From assembly GCA_947498765.1 (NCBI GenBank), contig CANMLG010000009.1, forward strand, positions 1-64,000: a stretch of DNA of 64,000 nucleotides, written 5' to 3'. Of the stretch, positions 54,542 to 63,877 are shown in pieces (positions within the stretch are counted from its first letter, which is position 1; every line of letters starts with the position of its first letter). The DNA comes from an uncultured Aquimarina sp. (lineage in GTDB: Bacteria; Bacteroidota; Bacteroidia; Flavobacteriales; Flavobacteriaceae). The translations under genes and the position numbers were made by a program. The notes under the pieces were generated by a model. That model was given only the letters and a program-made list of their open reading frames with translations, ran no database searches and had not been told where the DNA came from.

Positions 54542-55489
54542 CTAAATGATAAATCCTAAATCTAGCATATCGCCTAAATCTTCACCGGTAGCATCTTTGT
54601 ATTCTTCTTCGGTTTGTTTTACAATGTTTGGATCAAAAGCTTCGTCAACAAGAATGTTTTGACTTAAATATTTAAGCATTCGTACCTGTGCCCAAGGAGC
54701 ACCAATACCAAAGGTGAAAAGGACAATAAAAAAGTTTCCGATCAATACTTTAAATAGTCCTCCGCCAGTAAAGCTTGTTTTTACAGGTATCGTATTTTCG
54801 CCTTGATGTATATATAAATTGTTGTATTGGTATTCCAATAAATCTTTCATGTACCAAAAAAAATAAATACCTAGGGTAATATAGGTTAGTATAGTGCCTA
54901 CTACATAAATTTTAAATAATTGTCCGCCTGTACCAGTAAAAGAAAAACCAGTGTCTCCGTAGCGAATGTGTTTTGAAGTGTATTTTTTAATATTTGCTTG
55001 AAACCATGCGCCATAAATACCTAGTGTAAGTAGTGTTAATAATAAGTCCTTGTAGCACATTTTTGAAAGTTCATTGAATTTACCTCGGTAACCAAAATGA
55101 ATTCCCCTCCATGAAGTTCGAGACATACGGTATCTTAATCCTCCATGAATTACAAATGGTAATAGAGCAAAAATGCCTAGATATAAAAATACTATTCCAG
55201 CAATTTGGTGCACGTAAAAAATTAAAGCCATAGCAATAGCGTATATAGCTAAAATAATTCCAATCGCTTTTATAAAACCTTTAAACATTTCTTTACCTGT
55301 TCCATGAAATGTAAAACGTGAGCCTATAAACTCAGTTTCTTTATAAGTGTACTGTAAAACAGCTGCTCTTGCCCAAGGATAGTATAAGCCTAAGGTAATT
55401 ATTGTTAAAAGTAAATTAACAATTACAATTCCAAATAAGTTAGCTCCAGTGCCATGAAATGTGAATTTGTGGTCGTTAGGTTTTATCAT
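54542..55489 (-). CDS. YjgN (DUF898) family membrane protein
   Basis: 315-aa polytopic membrane protein made of repeated modules beginning FxFHGTGxxLF (FTFHGTGANLFG, FTFHGTGKEMFKG, FSFTGTGGQLFK), each followed by two hydrophobic helices and a GLYYPWARA / GIYGAWFQA / GIYFFWYMK turn. Function is unknown; genomic pairing with an M48 peptidase suggests they act together, which is inference. Confidence 0.88.
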   Translation of the reverse strand: MIKPNDHKFTFHGTGANLFGIVIVNLLLTIITLGLYYPWARAAVLQYTYKETEFIGSRFTFHGTGKEMFKGFIKAIGIILAIYAIAMALIFYVHQIAGIVFLYLGIFALLPFVIHGGLRYRMSRTSWRGIHFGYRGKFNELSKMCYKDLLLTLLTLGIYGAWFQANIKKYTSKHIRYGDTGFSFTGTGGQLFKIYVVGTILTYITLGIYFFWYMKDLLEYQYNNLYIHQGENTIPVKTSFTGGGLFKVLIGNFFIVLFTFGIGAPWAQVRMLKYLSQNILVDEAFDPNIVKQTEEEYKDATGEDLGDMLDLGFII

Positions 55490-55646
55490 AGTCTATATTA
55501 TTGAGTTAGTAATCAAATGTAAGAAATACTTTCACTAAAAAAAATTGATGTTATTTAATAAGTAGACCTTGTATTTTGAAAAGTTCATCAAAACAAAGAT
55601 TATGCTTTATAATAAAACTTAATTATAAGGGCTCTCCATTTTTTCT

Positions 55647-55654
55647 TATTTTTG
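55647..55654 (+). promoter_or_regulatory. -7 element before bioB
   Basis: TATTTTTG, 19 bp before the bioB ATG, fits TAnnTTTG. Upstream is AAGGGCTCTC (55627-55636), which also occurs before the first DUF3078 gene (24724-24733). Confidence 0.4.
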
Positions 55655-55673
55655 ACCTACTGATTATTATACA

Positions 55674-56753
55674 ATGAGCGAAACGAGACACGATTGGACG
55701 AAAGAGGAAATTCTTGAAATTTATAACAAACCATTAATGGAGTTGCTTTATGAAGCGGCAACAGTACATAGAAAATACCACGACCCTAATACGGTTCAAG
55801 TATCTACTTTACTGTCTATTAAAACAGGTGGGTGTCCTGAAGATTGTGGATATTGCCCACAAGCAGCAAGGTATCATACTGATGTAGAAGGAAATGATTT
55901 GATGTCTGTACAACAAGTAAAAGCGCAGGCCTTGCGAGCAAAAGCTGGAGGAAGTTCGCGTGTGTGTATGGGAGCTGCTTGGAGAAATGTGAAGGATGGA
56001 CCAGAGTTTGATAATGTATTGGAAATGGTACGTACTATTAATAAACTGGATATGGAAGTATGTTGTACATTAGGTATGATTACGGAAAATCAAGCAGCAC
56101 GTTTGGCAGAGGCGGGACTATATGCGTACAATCATAATTTAGATACTTCAGAGGATTATTATAAGGAAGTAATTTCAACCAGAGGTTTTGAAGATCGCCT
56201 AGCCACTATTGATAATGTGCGTAAAACTAATGTAACTGTTTGTAGTGGTGGTATTATAGGAATGGGTGAAAAGGAAGAGGATCGAGCAGGGATGCTAGTG
56301 GCTTTAGCTACTTTAGACCCTCAGCCAGAGTCGGTACCTATTAATGCTTTAGTTGCTGTTGAAGGGACACCAATGGAAAATGAAAAGCCTGTGCCTATTT
56401 GGGATATGATCAGAATGGTGGCAGCAACACGTGTTGTAATGCCGCAAACTCAGGTGCGCCTTTCGGCGGGAAGAACACAAATGACTAGAGAAGGGCAAGC
56501 CATGTGCTTTTTTGCTGGTGCAAATTCTATTTTTGCTGGAGATAAGTTATTGACAACGCCTAATCCGGATGTAGCCGAAGACATGAAAATGTTTGAATTG
56601 TTAGGTTTAACACCTCAAAAACCATTTGTTAAAAAGGCACAGCCAGAAACAGTTGAAGCAGAAAATTCTGTATTAGCAGGCCAGGGCGAAAAACCTAAAT
56701 GGACAAGGCCAGGGCATCAAATTGAAAGGAATTTAGAAGCTCAAAAAAAGTAG
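55674..56753 (+). CDS. bioB: Biotin synthase BioB
   Basis: Radical SAM enzyme that inserts sulfur into dethiobiotin. 359 aa. The SAM cluster is bound by Cys54, Cys58 and Cys61 (GGCPEDCGYCPQ). Other conserved blocks are SRVCMGAAWRN, ICCTLGM-like VCCTLGMI, YAYNHNLDTS, CSGGIIGMGE and LSAGRTQM, whose Arg helps bind the 2Fe-2S sulfur source. The C-terminal about 40 residues are a charged extension. Other bio genes are absent. The cupin gene follows 30 bp later. Confidence 0.97.
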   Translation: MSETRHDWTKEEILEIYNKPLMELLYEAATVHRKYHDPNTVQVSTLLSIKTGGCPEDCGYCPQAARYHTDVEGNDLMSVQQVKAQALRAKAGGSSRVCMGAAWRNVKDGPEFDNVLEMVRTINKLDMEVCCTLGMITENQAARLAEAGLYAYNHNLDTSEDYYKEVISTRGFEDRLATIDNVRKTNVTVCSGGIIGMGEKEEDRAGMLVALATLDPQPESVPINALVAVEGTPMENEKPVPIWDMIRMVAATRVVMPQTQVRLSAGRTQMTREGQAMCFFAGANSIFAGDKLLTTPNPDVAEDMKMFELLGLTPQKPFVKKAQPETVEAENSVLAGQGEKPKWTRPGHQIERNLEAQKK

Positions 56754-56783
56754 ATAAATAGTTTTTAGTAATTTAGAGTTACA

Positions 56784-57665
56784 ATGGCTCGTAAAAAATT
56801 ATCTTTAGAACCCGTTCCAATAATAAGTGAAATTTCTAAAAAGGATTTTTATAAATCTTATGTTATTCCACAAAAACCAGTAATTGTAGAGCATTTTGTA
56901 AGTGATTGGAAGGCTTCAAAAGTGTGGACGTTGGATTATGTAAAAAAAATTGCAGGCGATAAAGTGGTGCCGCTTTATGATAATCGGATTCCTATAAATA
57001 ATGCAACAAAAAAATTCAATGAGCCTCATTTACAAGAGCCATTGGCTAAATATATTGATGATTTAAAAAAAGGTCCCACGCCATATCGCATTTTTTTATA
57101 TAATTTGTTAAAAAAAGTACCTAGGCTTCAGCAGGATTTTGATTATCCAAAAGATACAGGTTTACGTTTTTTAAAAAAGCTACCTATGCTTTTTTTTGGA
57201 GGAGAAAATTCCAAAGTTTTTATGCATTATGATATTGATTATGCTAATATTTTGCATTTTCATTTTGATGGCGAAAAACAATGTATTTTGTTTCCACCAT
57301 CGGAAACAAAATATTTGTATAAATTACCCAATGCTTTAGTCGCTTATCACAAAATAGATTTTGATAATCCCGATTTTGAAAAATATCCAGCCTTGTTAAA
57401 GGCTAGAGGAATGGTTGCAAATTTAAAACATGGTGATATGCTTTATATGCCAGAAGGTTATTGGCACCAAATGACATATAAAACACCAGGTTTTTCAATG
57501 AGTTTGCGAGCGCTTCCTATTTCTAAATACAATTTATCTAAAGCGATTTACAATGTATTTTTTATGCGTCATTTTGATAATTTAATGCGCCAAATAGGGA
57601 AAGATACTTGGGTAAATTACAAAAATAGATCAGCAATTAAACGCACCAATAAAAGATGGGCGTAG
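56784..57665 (+). CDS. Cupin-like (JmjC-type) protein
   Basis: 293-aa cytoplasmic protein of the cupin_8/JmjC family, Fe(II)/2-oxoglutarate oxygenases that hydroxylate proteins or small molecules. The HxD pair is in FMHYDIDYANILH and the distal His in MPEGYWHQM; GDMLYMPEG is the usual strand. The N-terminal RPVIVEHF-type block appears as QKPVIVEHFVSDWKA. Substrate unknown. Co-directional with bioB; a link to biotin is unproven. Confidence 0.82.
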   Translation: MARKKLSLEPVPIISEISKKDFYKSYVIPQKPVIVEHFVSDWKASKVWTLDYVKKIAGDKVVPLYDNRIPINNATKKFNEPHLQEPLAKYIDDLKKGPTPYRIFLYNLLKKVPRLQQDFDYPKDTGLRFLKKLPMLFFGGENSKVFMHYDIDYANILHFHFDGEKQCILFPPSETKYLYKLPNALVAYHKIDFDNPDFEKYPALLKARGMVANLKHGDMLYMPEGYWHQMTYKTPGFSMSLRALPISKYNLSKAIYNVFFMRHFDNLMRQIGKDTWVNYKNRSAIKRTNKRWA

Positions 57666-57684
57666 TGTAAATTATTGAATTTAA

Positions 57685-59136
57685 TTAAAAAGTTATGGTA
57701 AATGTAGTTCCTTTACCTACTTGACTTTCTACAGAAATACTTCCATTTAATGATTCAATTTGATTTTTGGTAATAAATAAACCTATTCCAACAGCATCAG
57801 TATTGTTGTGGAATGTTTTGTACATTCCGAAAATTTGATCTCCAAAGGTGTTGAGATCAATACCAATACCATTGTCCGATATTTTTAAATAGCCTCCTTG
57901 ACCATTTTTTGATTTGCCTGTTTTTAAATGTATTTTGGTATCTCTGTCTGGGTGTTTGTATTTAATTGCATTGGTAATTAAATTAAGAATAATACTTTCC
58001 AAATAAGCTGCTATGTAGCGAACTTGAGGGTATTCATTAAAATCAGAGGTGATGGTAGCATTTCCACTGGTAATAATATTTCTAATGGAATTAGTAACTA
58101 GTAATAACGTGTCTTTAAATTGTATGTCCTTACGTTTTTGTTTGTTGTTTGTGTGTATGGTTACAATTTCATTAAGGTGTTCAATAGTGGTGTTTAAGTT
58201 TTCGCCAATATTCTTGACTTCACTTATTAATTCACCTTTTTCAGCAGGGTCATCTACACTTTCAATAAGTTGTACTAATAAACTTAAATTGCTGGAATGT
58301 GAGCGTAAATTGTGAGACACAATATGAGCGAAATTGAATAGTCTATTGTTTTGCGAAGCAATTATGTTTATTGATTTTTGAAGTGTAAGTTCTTTTTTCT
58401 TAGCTTCATCAATATTTTGAAAAACACCTTTAATGCCAATTATAGTATGCTGAGTATCATGTATCGGTTTTCCAATGGATCTCACCCAGATTTCATTGCC
58501 TTGATAAGTAAGCATCTTAATTTCTGTATTAAAAGGTTTTCCAGTGGTGCAACAGGACAAAAATAGATTGGCAGCTTGTTGACGGCAATCTTCTGTATAA
58601 TATAAGTGAGATTTGCTTAATGAGGGTTCATACTCATTTGGGTATCCTAAAATCTTTTTAGCTTCGGGATCCCAATAACTTTTTTTGTTTTTAAAATCAA
58701 CAAACCAGCTCCCTGTAGAGGACATTGTTACGGTTTCTTGGTAATGGAAAGGATTATTGGAGTCTTCGTTAAACTCAGTGATTTTTTGAAAAAATAAAAG
58801 TTTAGTGTCAGATTTAATATTAACGGGAGCTTCTTCTGCGCTATAGCAAATGAATTCAAGGTAAGTGTTAAAATTATTTTTAAGACGTATTTTTTGTCGA
58901 AAATTTAAATTATTTATACGATAGCTAGTGTAGTTTTTGTCAAAAAAGTCATAATCTTCAGGGTGTATAATTTCATTTTTAAAAAAATCAATAGAAGGGC
59001 TTACTTTTTCTGTGTCTAATTTTAGGTTGTTATAAAATTCTTTAGACCATTTATCATTTGGGGAATGTTTACCTAATTCCCAGTAGCCTATATCAAATTT
59101 TTTAAGTGTATTTTCAAATAATTTATTAGCGAGCAT
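57685..59136 (-). CDS. PAS-domain sensor histidine kinase
   Basis: 483-aa histidine kinase with no obvious TM segments, so likely cytosolic. Two PAS-like modules (about 5-120 and 130-250; WDPEAKKILGYPNEYEPS, then ENEIWVRS-like GNEIWVRSIGKPI) precede a HisKA-type helix with FAHIVSHNLRSHSSNL and HATPase motifs NLITNAIKY, DNGIGI and VGIGLFIT. The VSHNLRS H-box is common among Flavobacteriia PAS kinases. It starts 14 bp after the DUF2721 gene; no response regulator adjoins. Confidence 0.88.
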   Translation of the reverse strand: MLANKLFENTLKKFDIGYWELGKHSPNDKWSKEFYNNLKLDTEKVSPSIDFFKNEIIHPEDYDFFDKNYTSYRINNLNFRQKIRLKNNFNTYLEFICYSAEEAPVNIKSDTKLLFFQKITEFNEDSNNPFHYQETVTMSSTGSWFVDFKNKKSYWDPEAKKILGYPNEYEPSLSKSHLYYTEDCRQQAANLFLSCCTTGKPFNTEIKMLTYQGNEIWVRSIGKPIHDTQHTIIGIKGVFQNIDEAKKKELTLQKSINIIASQNNRLFNFAHIVSHNLRSHSSNLSLLVQLIESVDDPAEKGELISEVKNIGENLNTTIEHLNEIVTIHTNNKQKRKDIQFKDTLLLVTNSIRNIITSGNATITSDFNEYPQVRYIAAYLESIILNLITNAIKYKHPDRDTKIHLKTGKSKNGQGGYLKISDNGIGIDLNTFGDQIFGMYKTFHNNTDAVGIGLFITKNQIESLNGSISVESQVGKGTTFTITF

Positions 59137-59150
59137 AAGGTGGGGACTTA

Positions 59151-59552
59151 TTAATTAATATTGTTTTCTTCAAGAGAATTCAATTGAACAGATAATGCTT
59201 TTGTAGATAGTTGTACTTCGATTAATGAAATACTGAGTGATATAACTAGTGCAATTAAACTTAAACCAAATGCAAAGTTAGCCCAGTTGTTCATTTCAGT
59301 ATATAAAAAACTCATAGTAATTACGGCGCCCAAAAAACTTAAAATAGCTATAGCTTGCATATTTCTAATTAAATATAAACGTTTTCGTAATTGATTTATT
59401 TGTATGCCAATACTTTTAGAATTGTTAGTCAAATATTCTTTATGTAGTTTTCTTATTAATGCGGCAATGGCAAGGTAGCGTGCATTATATGCAAGCATAG
59501 TAAGTGAAATTGCAGGAAATAGTAATGCAGGAATGCTCATTTCTAAAATCAT
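59151..59552 (-). CDS. DUF2721 family membrane protein
   Basis: 133-aa membrane protein of DUF2721. Hydrophobic segments at about residues 5-35, 65-90 and 95-115; LFPAISLTMLAYNARYLA at the start and NQLRKRLYLIRNMQAIAILSF in the middle fit the family. Function unknown. Likely co-transcribed with the PAS kinase. Confidence 0.8.
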   Translation of the reverse strand: MILEMSIPALLFPAISLTMLAYNARYLAIAALIRKLHKEYLTNNSKSIGIQINQLRKRLYLIRNMQAIAILSFLGAVITMSFLYTEMNNWANFAFGLSLIALVISLSISLIEVQLSTKALSVQLNSLEENNIN

Positions 59553-59876
59553 AGGAAAAAATTAACATATTTAAGTCTAAATAAGTAAATCTGTAAAATA
59601 GATATTTTTCCGTTTAAAAGCAATAAAATACGATTAAACAGATATAAAACGCTATTTTTTATTTTTATTTTGTAGGTAAATACCTAATTACAATGTTCTT
59701 TAAACTAATTATTTGTTATCGTTATATTATTAGTAACTTTATTTCTAAGAGTAAACGGTATTATTGTTTATTTCGTCTTTAAATTTTAAGCTTATCTTGT
59801 ATTAATAATATCAGCATTAAATAAAAAGATAGGTTAATTATAGTTAATAAATTGATAGTTAGAAATATATAGTTTT
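59553..59876. other. Divergent intergenic region with a dyad
   Basis: 324 bp between DUF2721 and the pepP-like gene, no gene visible. TAGGTA-AA-TACCTA (59673-59686) is a short dyad resembling the core of the palindrome at 3726-3745. Confidence 0.4.
59673..59686. promoter_or_regulatory. TAGGTA-N2-TACCTA dyad
   Basis: Perfect 6-bp inverted arms with an AA spacer in a divergent promoter region. Candidate regulator site only. Confidence 0.3.
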
Positions 59877-61166
59877 ATGAAATATACGCCAATAAATGCT
59901 TCATTATTTAAAAAAAACAGAAAAAAATACACTAAAAAATTGATTAGCAACAGTGTATCTGTTTTTAATAGTAATGATATTTATCCGGTAAGCGCAGATA
60001 GTACTTTGCCTTTTCAGCAGCATAGAGATATTTATTATTTAAGTGGTTTAGACCAAGAAGAAAGTATCCTATTGTTATTTCCAGATGCTAAAAAACCAGA
60101 ATATAGAGAAATTGCTTTTGTAAAGGAAACAAGTGAGCTTATTGCTGTTTGGGAAGGGAAAAAATTAACAAAAGCAGAGGTGACTACCTTGTCAGGAATT
60201 GAAACAGTGTATTGGTTAGATGAATTTCCTAGAATTCTAGCTTTACTTATGGCGGAAGCTGAAACTATTTATTTTAATACAAATGAGCATGCAAGGGCGA
60301 ATACCGAAACGCAAACACGCGAAGATCGTTTTATAGCATGGTGTAAAAAGAAATATCCGGCACATAAAGTAGCTAAAAGTAATCCTATTTTACATCAATT
60401 GCGTGCAGTTAAGGAGCCTGAAGAAATTGAAATAATACAGCAAGCTTGTGCTATTACCGAAATTGGTTTTAGAAAAATATTAGGAATGATTAAACCTGGT
60501 ATTTGGGAGTATGAAATTGAAGCAGAATTGATATATGAATTTACTAAGAATAGGGCAGATGGGTTTGCCTATACACCTATAGTGGCTAGTGGTAATAATG
60601 CCAATGTACTTCATTATATTGAAAATAATAAGCAGTGTAAAGCCGGTGATGTAATTTTGATGGATGTTGCAGCGGCATATGCTAATTATTCAAGTGATTT
60701 GACTAGGGTGGTTCCTGTTTCTGGGAAGTTTTCGAAAAGACAAAAAGAAGTTTACAAAGCATTGCTTAATGTAAAAAAAGAATGTACTAATTTGTTAATG
60801 CCTGGTCTTGAGTGGGAGGAGTATAATATAGAAATAGGTAAAATTATGACTTCGGCTTTGTTAGATTTAAGATTATTAGATAGGACTGATGTAAAAAATG
60901 CACCAAAAGAGACCCCAGCTTACCGAAAATATTTTATGCATGGTACCTCTCATTTTTTAGGTTTAGATACACATGATTATGGAATGCAAACAGAACCTAT
61001 GCAAGCTAATATGGTATTGACGGTTGAGCCAGGAATTTATATTCCAGAAGAAGGAATGGGGTTTCGTTTAGAAGATAATGTGGTTATTCAAAAAGAAGGA
61101 GCCCCATTAAATTTAATGGGAAATATACCAATTGAAGCTGATGAAATTGAAGCATTAATGAATTAA
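59877..61166 (+). CDS. pepP: Aminopeptidase P family metallopeptidase
   Basis: 429-aa M24B peptidase that removes N-terminal residues before proline. The N-terminal creatinase-like domain (about 1-160, FQQHRDIYYLSGLDQEES) precedes the pita-bread domain with metal ligands in DVAAAYANYSSDLTR (two Asp), HGTSHFLGLDTHDYG (His), VEPGIYIPEEG (Glu) and GFRLEDNVVI (Glu). It overlaps the following hydrolase gene by one base (TAATG), so the two are translationally coupled. Confidence 0.93.
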   Translation: MKYTPINASLFKKNRKKYTKKLISNSVSVFNSNDIYPVSADSTLPFQQHRDIYYLSGLDQEESILLLFPDAKKPEYREIAFVKETSELIAVWEGKKLTKAEVTTLSGIETVYWLDEFPRILALLMAEAETIYFNTNEHARANTETQTREDRFIAWCKKKYPAHKVAKSNPILHQLRAVKEPEEIEIIQQACAITEIGFRKILGMIKPGIWEYEIEAELIYEFTKNRADGFAYTPIVASGNNANVLHYIENNKQCKAGDVILMDVAAAYANYSSDLTRVVPVSGKFSKRQKEVYKALLNVKKECTNLLMPGLEWEEYNIEIGKIMTSALLDLRLLDRTDVKNAPKETPAYRKYFMHGTSHFLGLDTHDYGMQTEPMQANMVLTVEPGIYIPEEGMGFRLEDNVVIQKEGAPLNLMGNIPIEADEIEALMN

Positions 61167-61948
61167 TGAAGATAAGTTATAAGAATATACAAATAGGTTA
61201 TACTGTTTCGGGAAAAGGCCCTGTAATTGTGTGGCTACATGGCTTTATGGAAAATAAATCTATTTGGAAATTACAGACTCGTTTTTTTGAAGCTCAGTAT
61301 ACAAATATTTGTATTGATTTATTAGGTCATGGAGAAACAGGTAGTTTGTACTTAGTCCATTCTATGGAAATGCAAGCAGAAGCAGTTAAAGAGGTGTTGT
61401 GTTATTTGGGAATAAGTGATTTTGCAGTTGTAGGTCATTCAATGGGAGGTTATGTGGCTTTGGCACTCTTGCAAATATGTAAAAGTCAAACGACACATAT
61501 AGTTTTACTTAATTCGACAAGTCATGCAGATACCATTGAAAAAAAAATAAATCGAGATCGAGCAATAAGAGTTGTAGACGATCAAAAAGATACTTATGTG
61601 CGTATGGGAGTTGTAAATTTATTTGATAGAACCTTTCGGGAAAAGCATATTGACCAAATTGAAGCCTTGATTGTAGAATCGCAAAAAACTTCTGTACATG
61701 CCATAAAAGCAGCATTAATAGGAATGAAGGATAGGCTTAGTAAAACAAAAGTATTAAGTGACTTTAATGGAAAAAAATTAATTGTTTCGGGTGAAAATGA
61801 CCCAGTATTGCCATGCCACACCTCTGTTGCTGAGGCTGTATTAACTAGATCAGATTTAGTATGTTTAAAATGTGGTCATATGAGCTACATGGAAGTTGCT
61901 GATGAGTTGAATGTGGAGTTGCTTAAATTTTTAATTCCTATGAGATGA
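61166..61948 (+). CDS. Alpha/beta hydrolase
   Basis: 260-aa serine hydrolase of the alpha/beta fold. The oxyanion region VWLHGFMENKSIW, the nucleophile elbow VVGHSMGGYVA (Ser), the acid in SGENDPVLP (Asp) and the late His in LKCGHMSYME form the expected triad. No signal peptide. It overlaps the peptidase gene upstream by one base, so a shared unit is certain, but the substrate is unknown. Confidence 0.92.
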   Translation: MKISYKNIQIGYTVSGKGPVIVWLHGFMENKSIWKLQTRFFEAQYTNICIDLLGHGETGSLYLVHSMEMQAEAVKEVLCYLGISDFAVVGHSMGGYVALALLQICKSQTTHIVLLNSTSHADTIEKKINRDRAIRVVDDQKDTYVRMGVVNLFDRTFREKHIDQIEALIVESQKTSVHAIKAALIGMKDRLSKTKVLSDFNGKKLIVSGENDPVLPCHTSVAEAVLTRSDLVCLKCGHMSYMEVADELNVELLKFLIPMR

Positions 61949-62104
61949 AATTTATATTTTGACTTAAATAAAAATTGCTTATTATTTTAAATTAAGTATT
62001 TGTCAATTGCAACTATTCTTGAATGCTTATTTAAGTTCTAAAAAAGTTTCTTCAAATCTAAAATCAATAGAAATTTTAGTTTTCTATTCTATAGAGTATA
62101 AGTT

Positions 62105-62120
62105 ACGAAAACATTTTCGT
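62105..62120. promoter_or_regulatory. ACGAAAA-N2-TTTTCGT inverted repeat
   Basis: Perfect 7-bp arms with a CA spacer, a typical size for a dimeric regulator operator, 179 bp before the GH5 start. Confidence 0.45.
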
Positions 62121-62132
62121 TCATTTAAAAAG

Positions 62133-62211
62133 AATAGTGTCATTTATCGATTGTCCCGACTTTAATGTCTCATATATAGAACTTTCCTACAAAAAATAGT
62201 GTCTTTATCGA
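62133..62211 (+). promoter_or_regulatory. Direct repeat AATAGTGTC(A)TTTATCGA
   Basis: Two copies, 62133-62150 and 62195-62211, identical apart from one extra A in the first, about 62 bp apart. The distance is close to six helical turns, so both could face the same side of the DNA. Confidence 0.5.
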
Positions 62212-62298
62212 ACAATAGACACTTTTAATCTTAATGTTGGTACTAAAAAAAAATGCAAGAGTTACTACAAGTATTTTTGCTCAACAAATCTACCAACT

Positions 62299-63819
62299 AT
62301 GATTAAAAAGATTACACTATTATCACTAGTAACTTCGGCGTTTCTGTCTGTGGGATTAGCAAATGCTCAAAATGCTTGTCAGCAAAACTGGTTAACAGCA
62401 GAGGGGAATACCTTAGTTGATGCTGCTGGAAATGAAGTTATATTAGCAGGAGTCAATTGGTTTGGATTCGAAACTCAAATAAGTATTCCTCATGGGTTAT
62501 ATGCAAGGGATGTTGATGGGATGTTAATGCAAATAAAAGAGTTAGGATTCAACTGTATTCGATTGCCTTGGCATAATGGAATCTTGAGGGAAGGTGCTAA
62601 ATTCGAAGATCCTAATTCATGGGTTAAAGATCCTTTTTCGTATAATGGTATTCCGGCTCAGGGACCATATTCAAATTTAAAAATAAGTAAAAAAGAAACA
62701 GGTAAGCCTTTAAAGCCAATTGATGTAATGGATTACATAGTTGATTGGTGTCAGGAAAACGACTTAAAGATAATTTTAGACTGTCATTCTCGTAATCCAG
62801 ATGCTTACTTAGTTGAAAAACTATGGTATACTGAAACTACATCAGAACAACAATGGATTGATGATTGGGTGTTTTTAACAGAGCGCTATAAGGATAAGAG
62901 TGCGGTTGTTGGTATGGATCTTAATAATGAGCCTAATGGTAAGATTGATAATCTGGCAGGTGCTCGTTGGGGAACTGGGGATGAGTTTGATTGGCGATTG
63001 GCAGCAGAAAAATGTGGTAATGCCATCTTGGAGGCAAATCCTAATGTATTAATATTAGTTGAAGGTATTGAAGCGTATATTAAGCCAGATGGTGAGTTGA
63101 CTTCATACTGGTGGGGAGGAAATTTGCAAGGGGCACGTGATTATCCTGTGCGCTTAAGTAATCCTAAAAAGCTAATGTATTCACCTCATGAATACGGTCC
63201 AAGAGTACATGATCAAAAGTGGTTCTCTGCGGCTGATTTTCCTGAAAACATGCCAGGTATTTGGGAAGAGCAATTTAACTTTTTGAACACAAATAAAACA
63301 ACACCATTGCTTATTGGAGAGCTTGGTATACAGGGGAGGGGTGGCAAAGATGAAATCTGGTTTCAAAAGTTTATTGATTTCATAAAGGAGAAAAAGCTGC
63401 ATTATACTTTTTGGGCTCTAAATCCTAATTCCGGAGATACCGGTGGTATTTTAACCAATGATTGGATTTCTGTTGAACAGTGGAAATTGGATTATTTAAA
63501 ACCAATTTTATCAAATCCGATACCAAACTGTATAAATATAGATGGAGGAGCGACACTTTCAGCTCCTGATTTTGGAGAGGTAGAGATGAATGGTGTGAAT
63601 ATTTCCCCAAACCCAACAAAAGGATCTTTAGAGGTTGTTGCTAATGAATTAATAAAATCAATAACCGTATACAATCTTTTAGGTAGTGAAGTATTATTGT
63701 TTGAAAATGTTAATGAAGAAGCATTAAAATTTTCTGTTCGTGGTTTGTCAAGTGGGTTGTATGTAGTTAAAACAATTACAGAAAATGGTATGTATACCAC
63801 AAAGCTTATGAGAAATTAA
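62299..63819 (+). CDS. GH5 cellulase-family glycoside hydrolase with T9SS signal
   Basis: Secreted 506-aa enzyme. Signal peptide about 1-23 (GLANAQ). The GH5 TIM barrel (about 28-405) has FNCIRLPWHNG, ILDCHSRNP, the acid/base Glu211 in MDLNNEPNGK, the nearby SPHEYGP strand and the nucleophile Glu341 in LLIGELGIQG. A C-terminal T9SS sorting domain (VNISPNPTKGS ... GLYVVKTITENG ... TTKLMRN) follows. The exact substrate (beta-1,4-glucan or mannan-type) cannot be told. It has its own repeat-rich upstream region and no SusC/SusD neighbours in the window. Confidence 0.92.
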   Translation: MIKKITLLSLVTSAFLSVGLANAQNACQQNWLTAEGNTLVDAAGNEVILAGVNWFGFETQISIPHGLYARDVDGMLMQIKELGFNCIRLPWHNGILREGAKFEDPNSWVKDPFSYNGIPAQGPYSNLKISKKETGKPLKPIDVMDYIVDWCQENDLKIILDCHSRNPDAYLVEKLWYTETTSEQQWIDDWVFLTERYKDKSAVVGMDLNNEPNGKIDNLAGARWGTGDEFDWRLAAEKCGNAILEANPNVLILVEGIEAYIKPDGELTSYWWGGNLQGARDYPVRLSNPKKLMYSPHEYGPRVHDQKWFSAADFPENMPGIWEEQFNFLNTNKTTPLLIGELGIQGRGGKDEIWFQKFIDFIKEKKLHYTFWALNPNSGDTGGILTNDWISVEQWKLDYLKPILSNPIPNCINIDGGATLSAPDFGEVEMNGVNISPNPTKGSLEVVANELIKSITVYNLLGSEVLLFENVNEEALKFSVRGLSSGLYVVKTITENGMYTTKLMRN

Positions 63820-63831
63820 TTGGGATATTTT

Positions 63832-63876
63832 TTTTACTGTAAAATTGTATATTTAATTAAATAATACACAGTAAAA
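63832..63876. repeat. Inverted repeat before the zinc-ribbon gene
   Basis: TTTTACTGT (63832-63840) and ACAGTAAAA (63868-63876), 9-bp perfect arms 27 nt apart, in the short gap after GH5. It could be a GH5 terminator stem or an operator for the next gene. Confidence 0.4.
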
Positions 63877-63877
63877 G

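Larger units (their letters stand above)
61949..62298. other. Regulatory-looking region upstream of GH5
   Basis: 350 bp without a gene. It holds an inverted repeat (62105-62120), a 17/18-bp direct repeat (62133-62150 and 62195-62211) and a TATTTTTG (62272-62279) close to the GH5 start. Confidence 0.55.

Noticed and set aside
63492-63800. Antisense open frame at the 3' end of GH5
   Set aside because: Opposite the T9SS sorting domain, which is clearly the coding strand.
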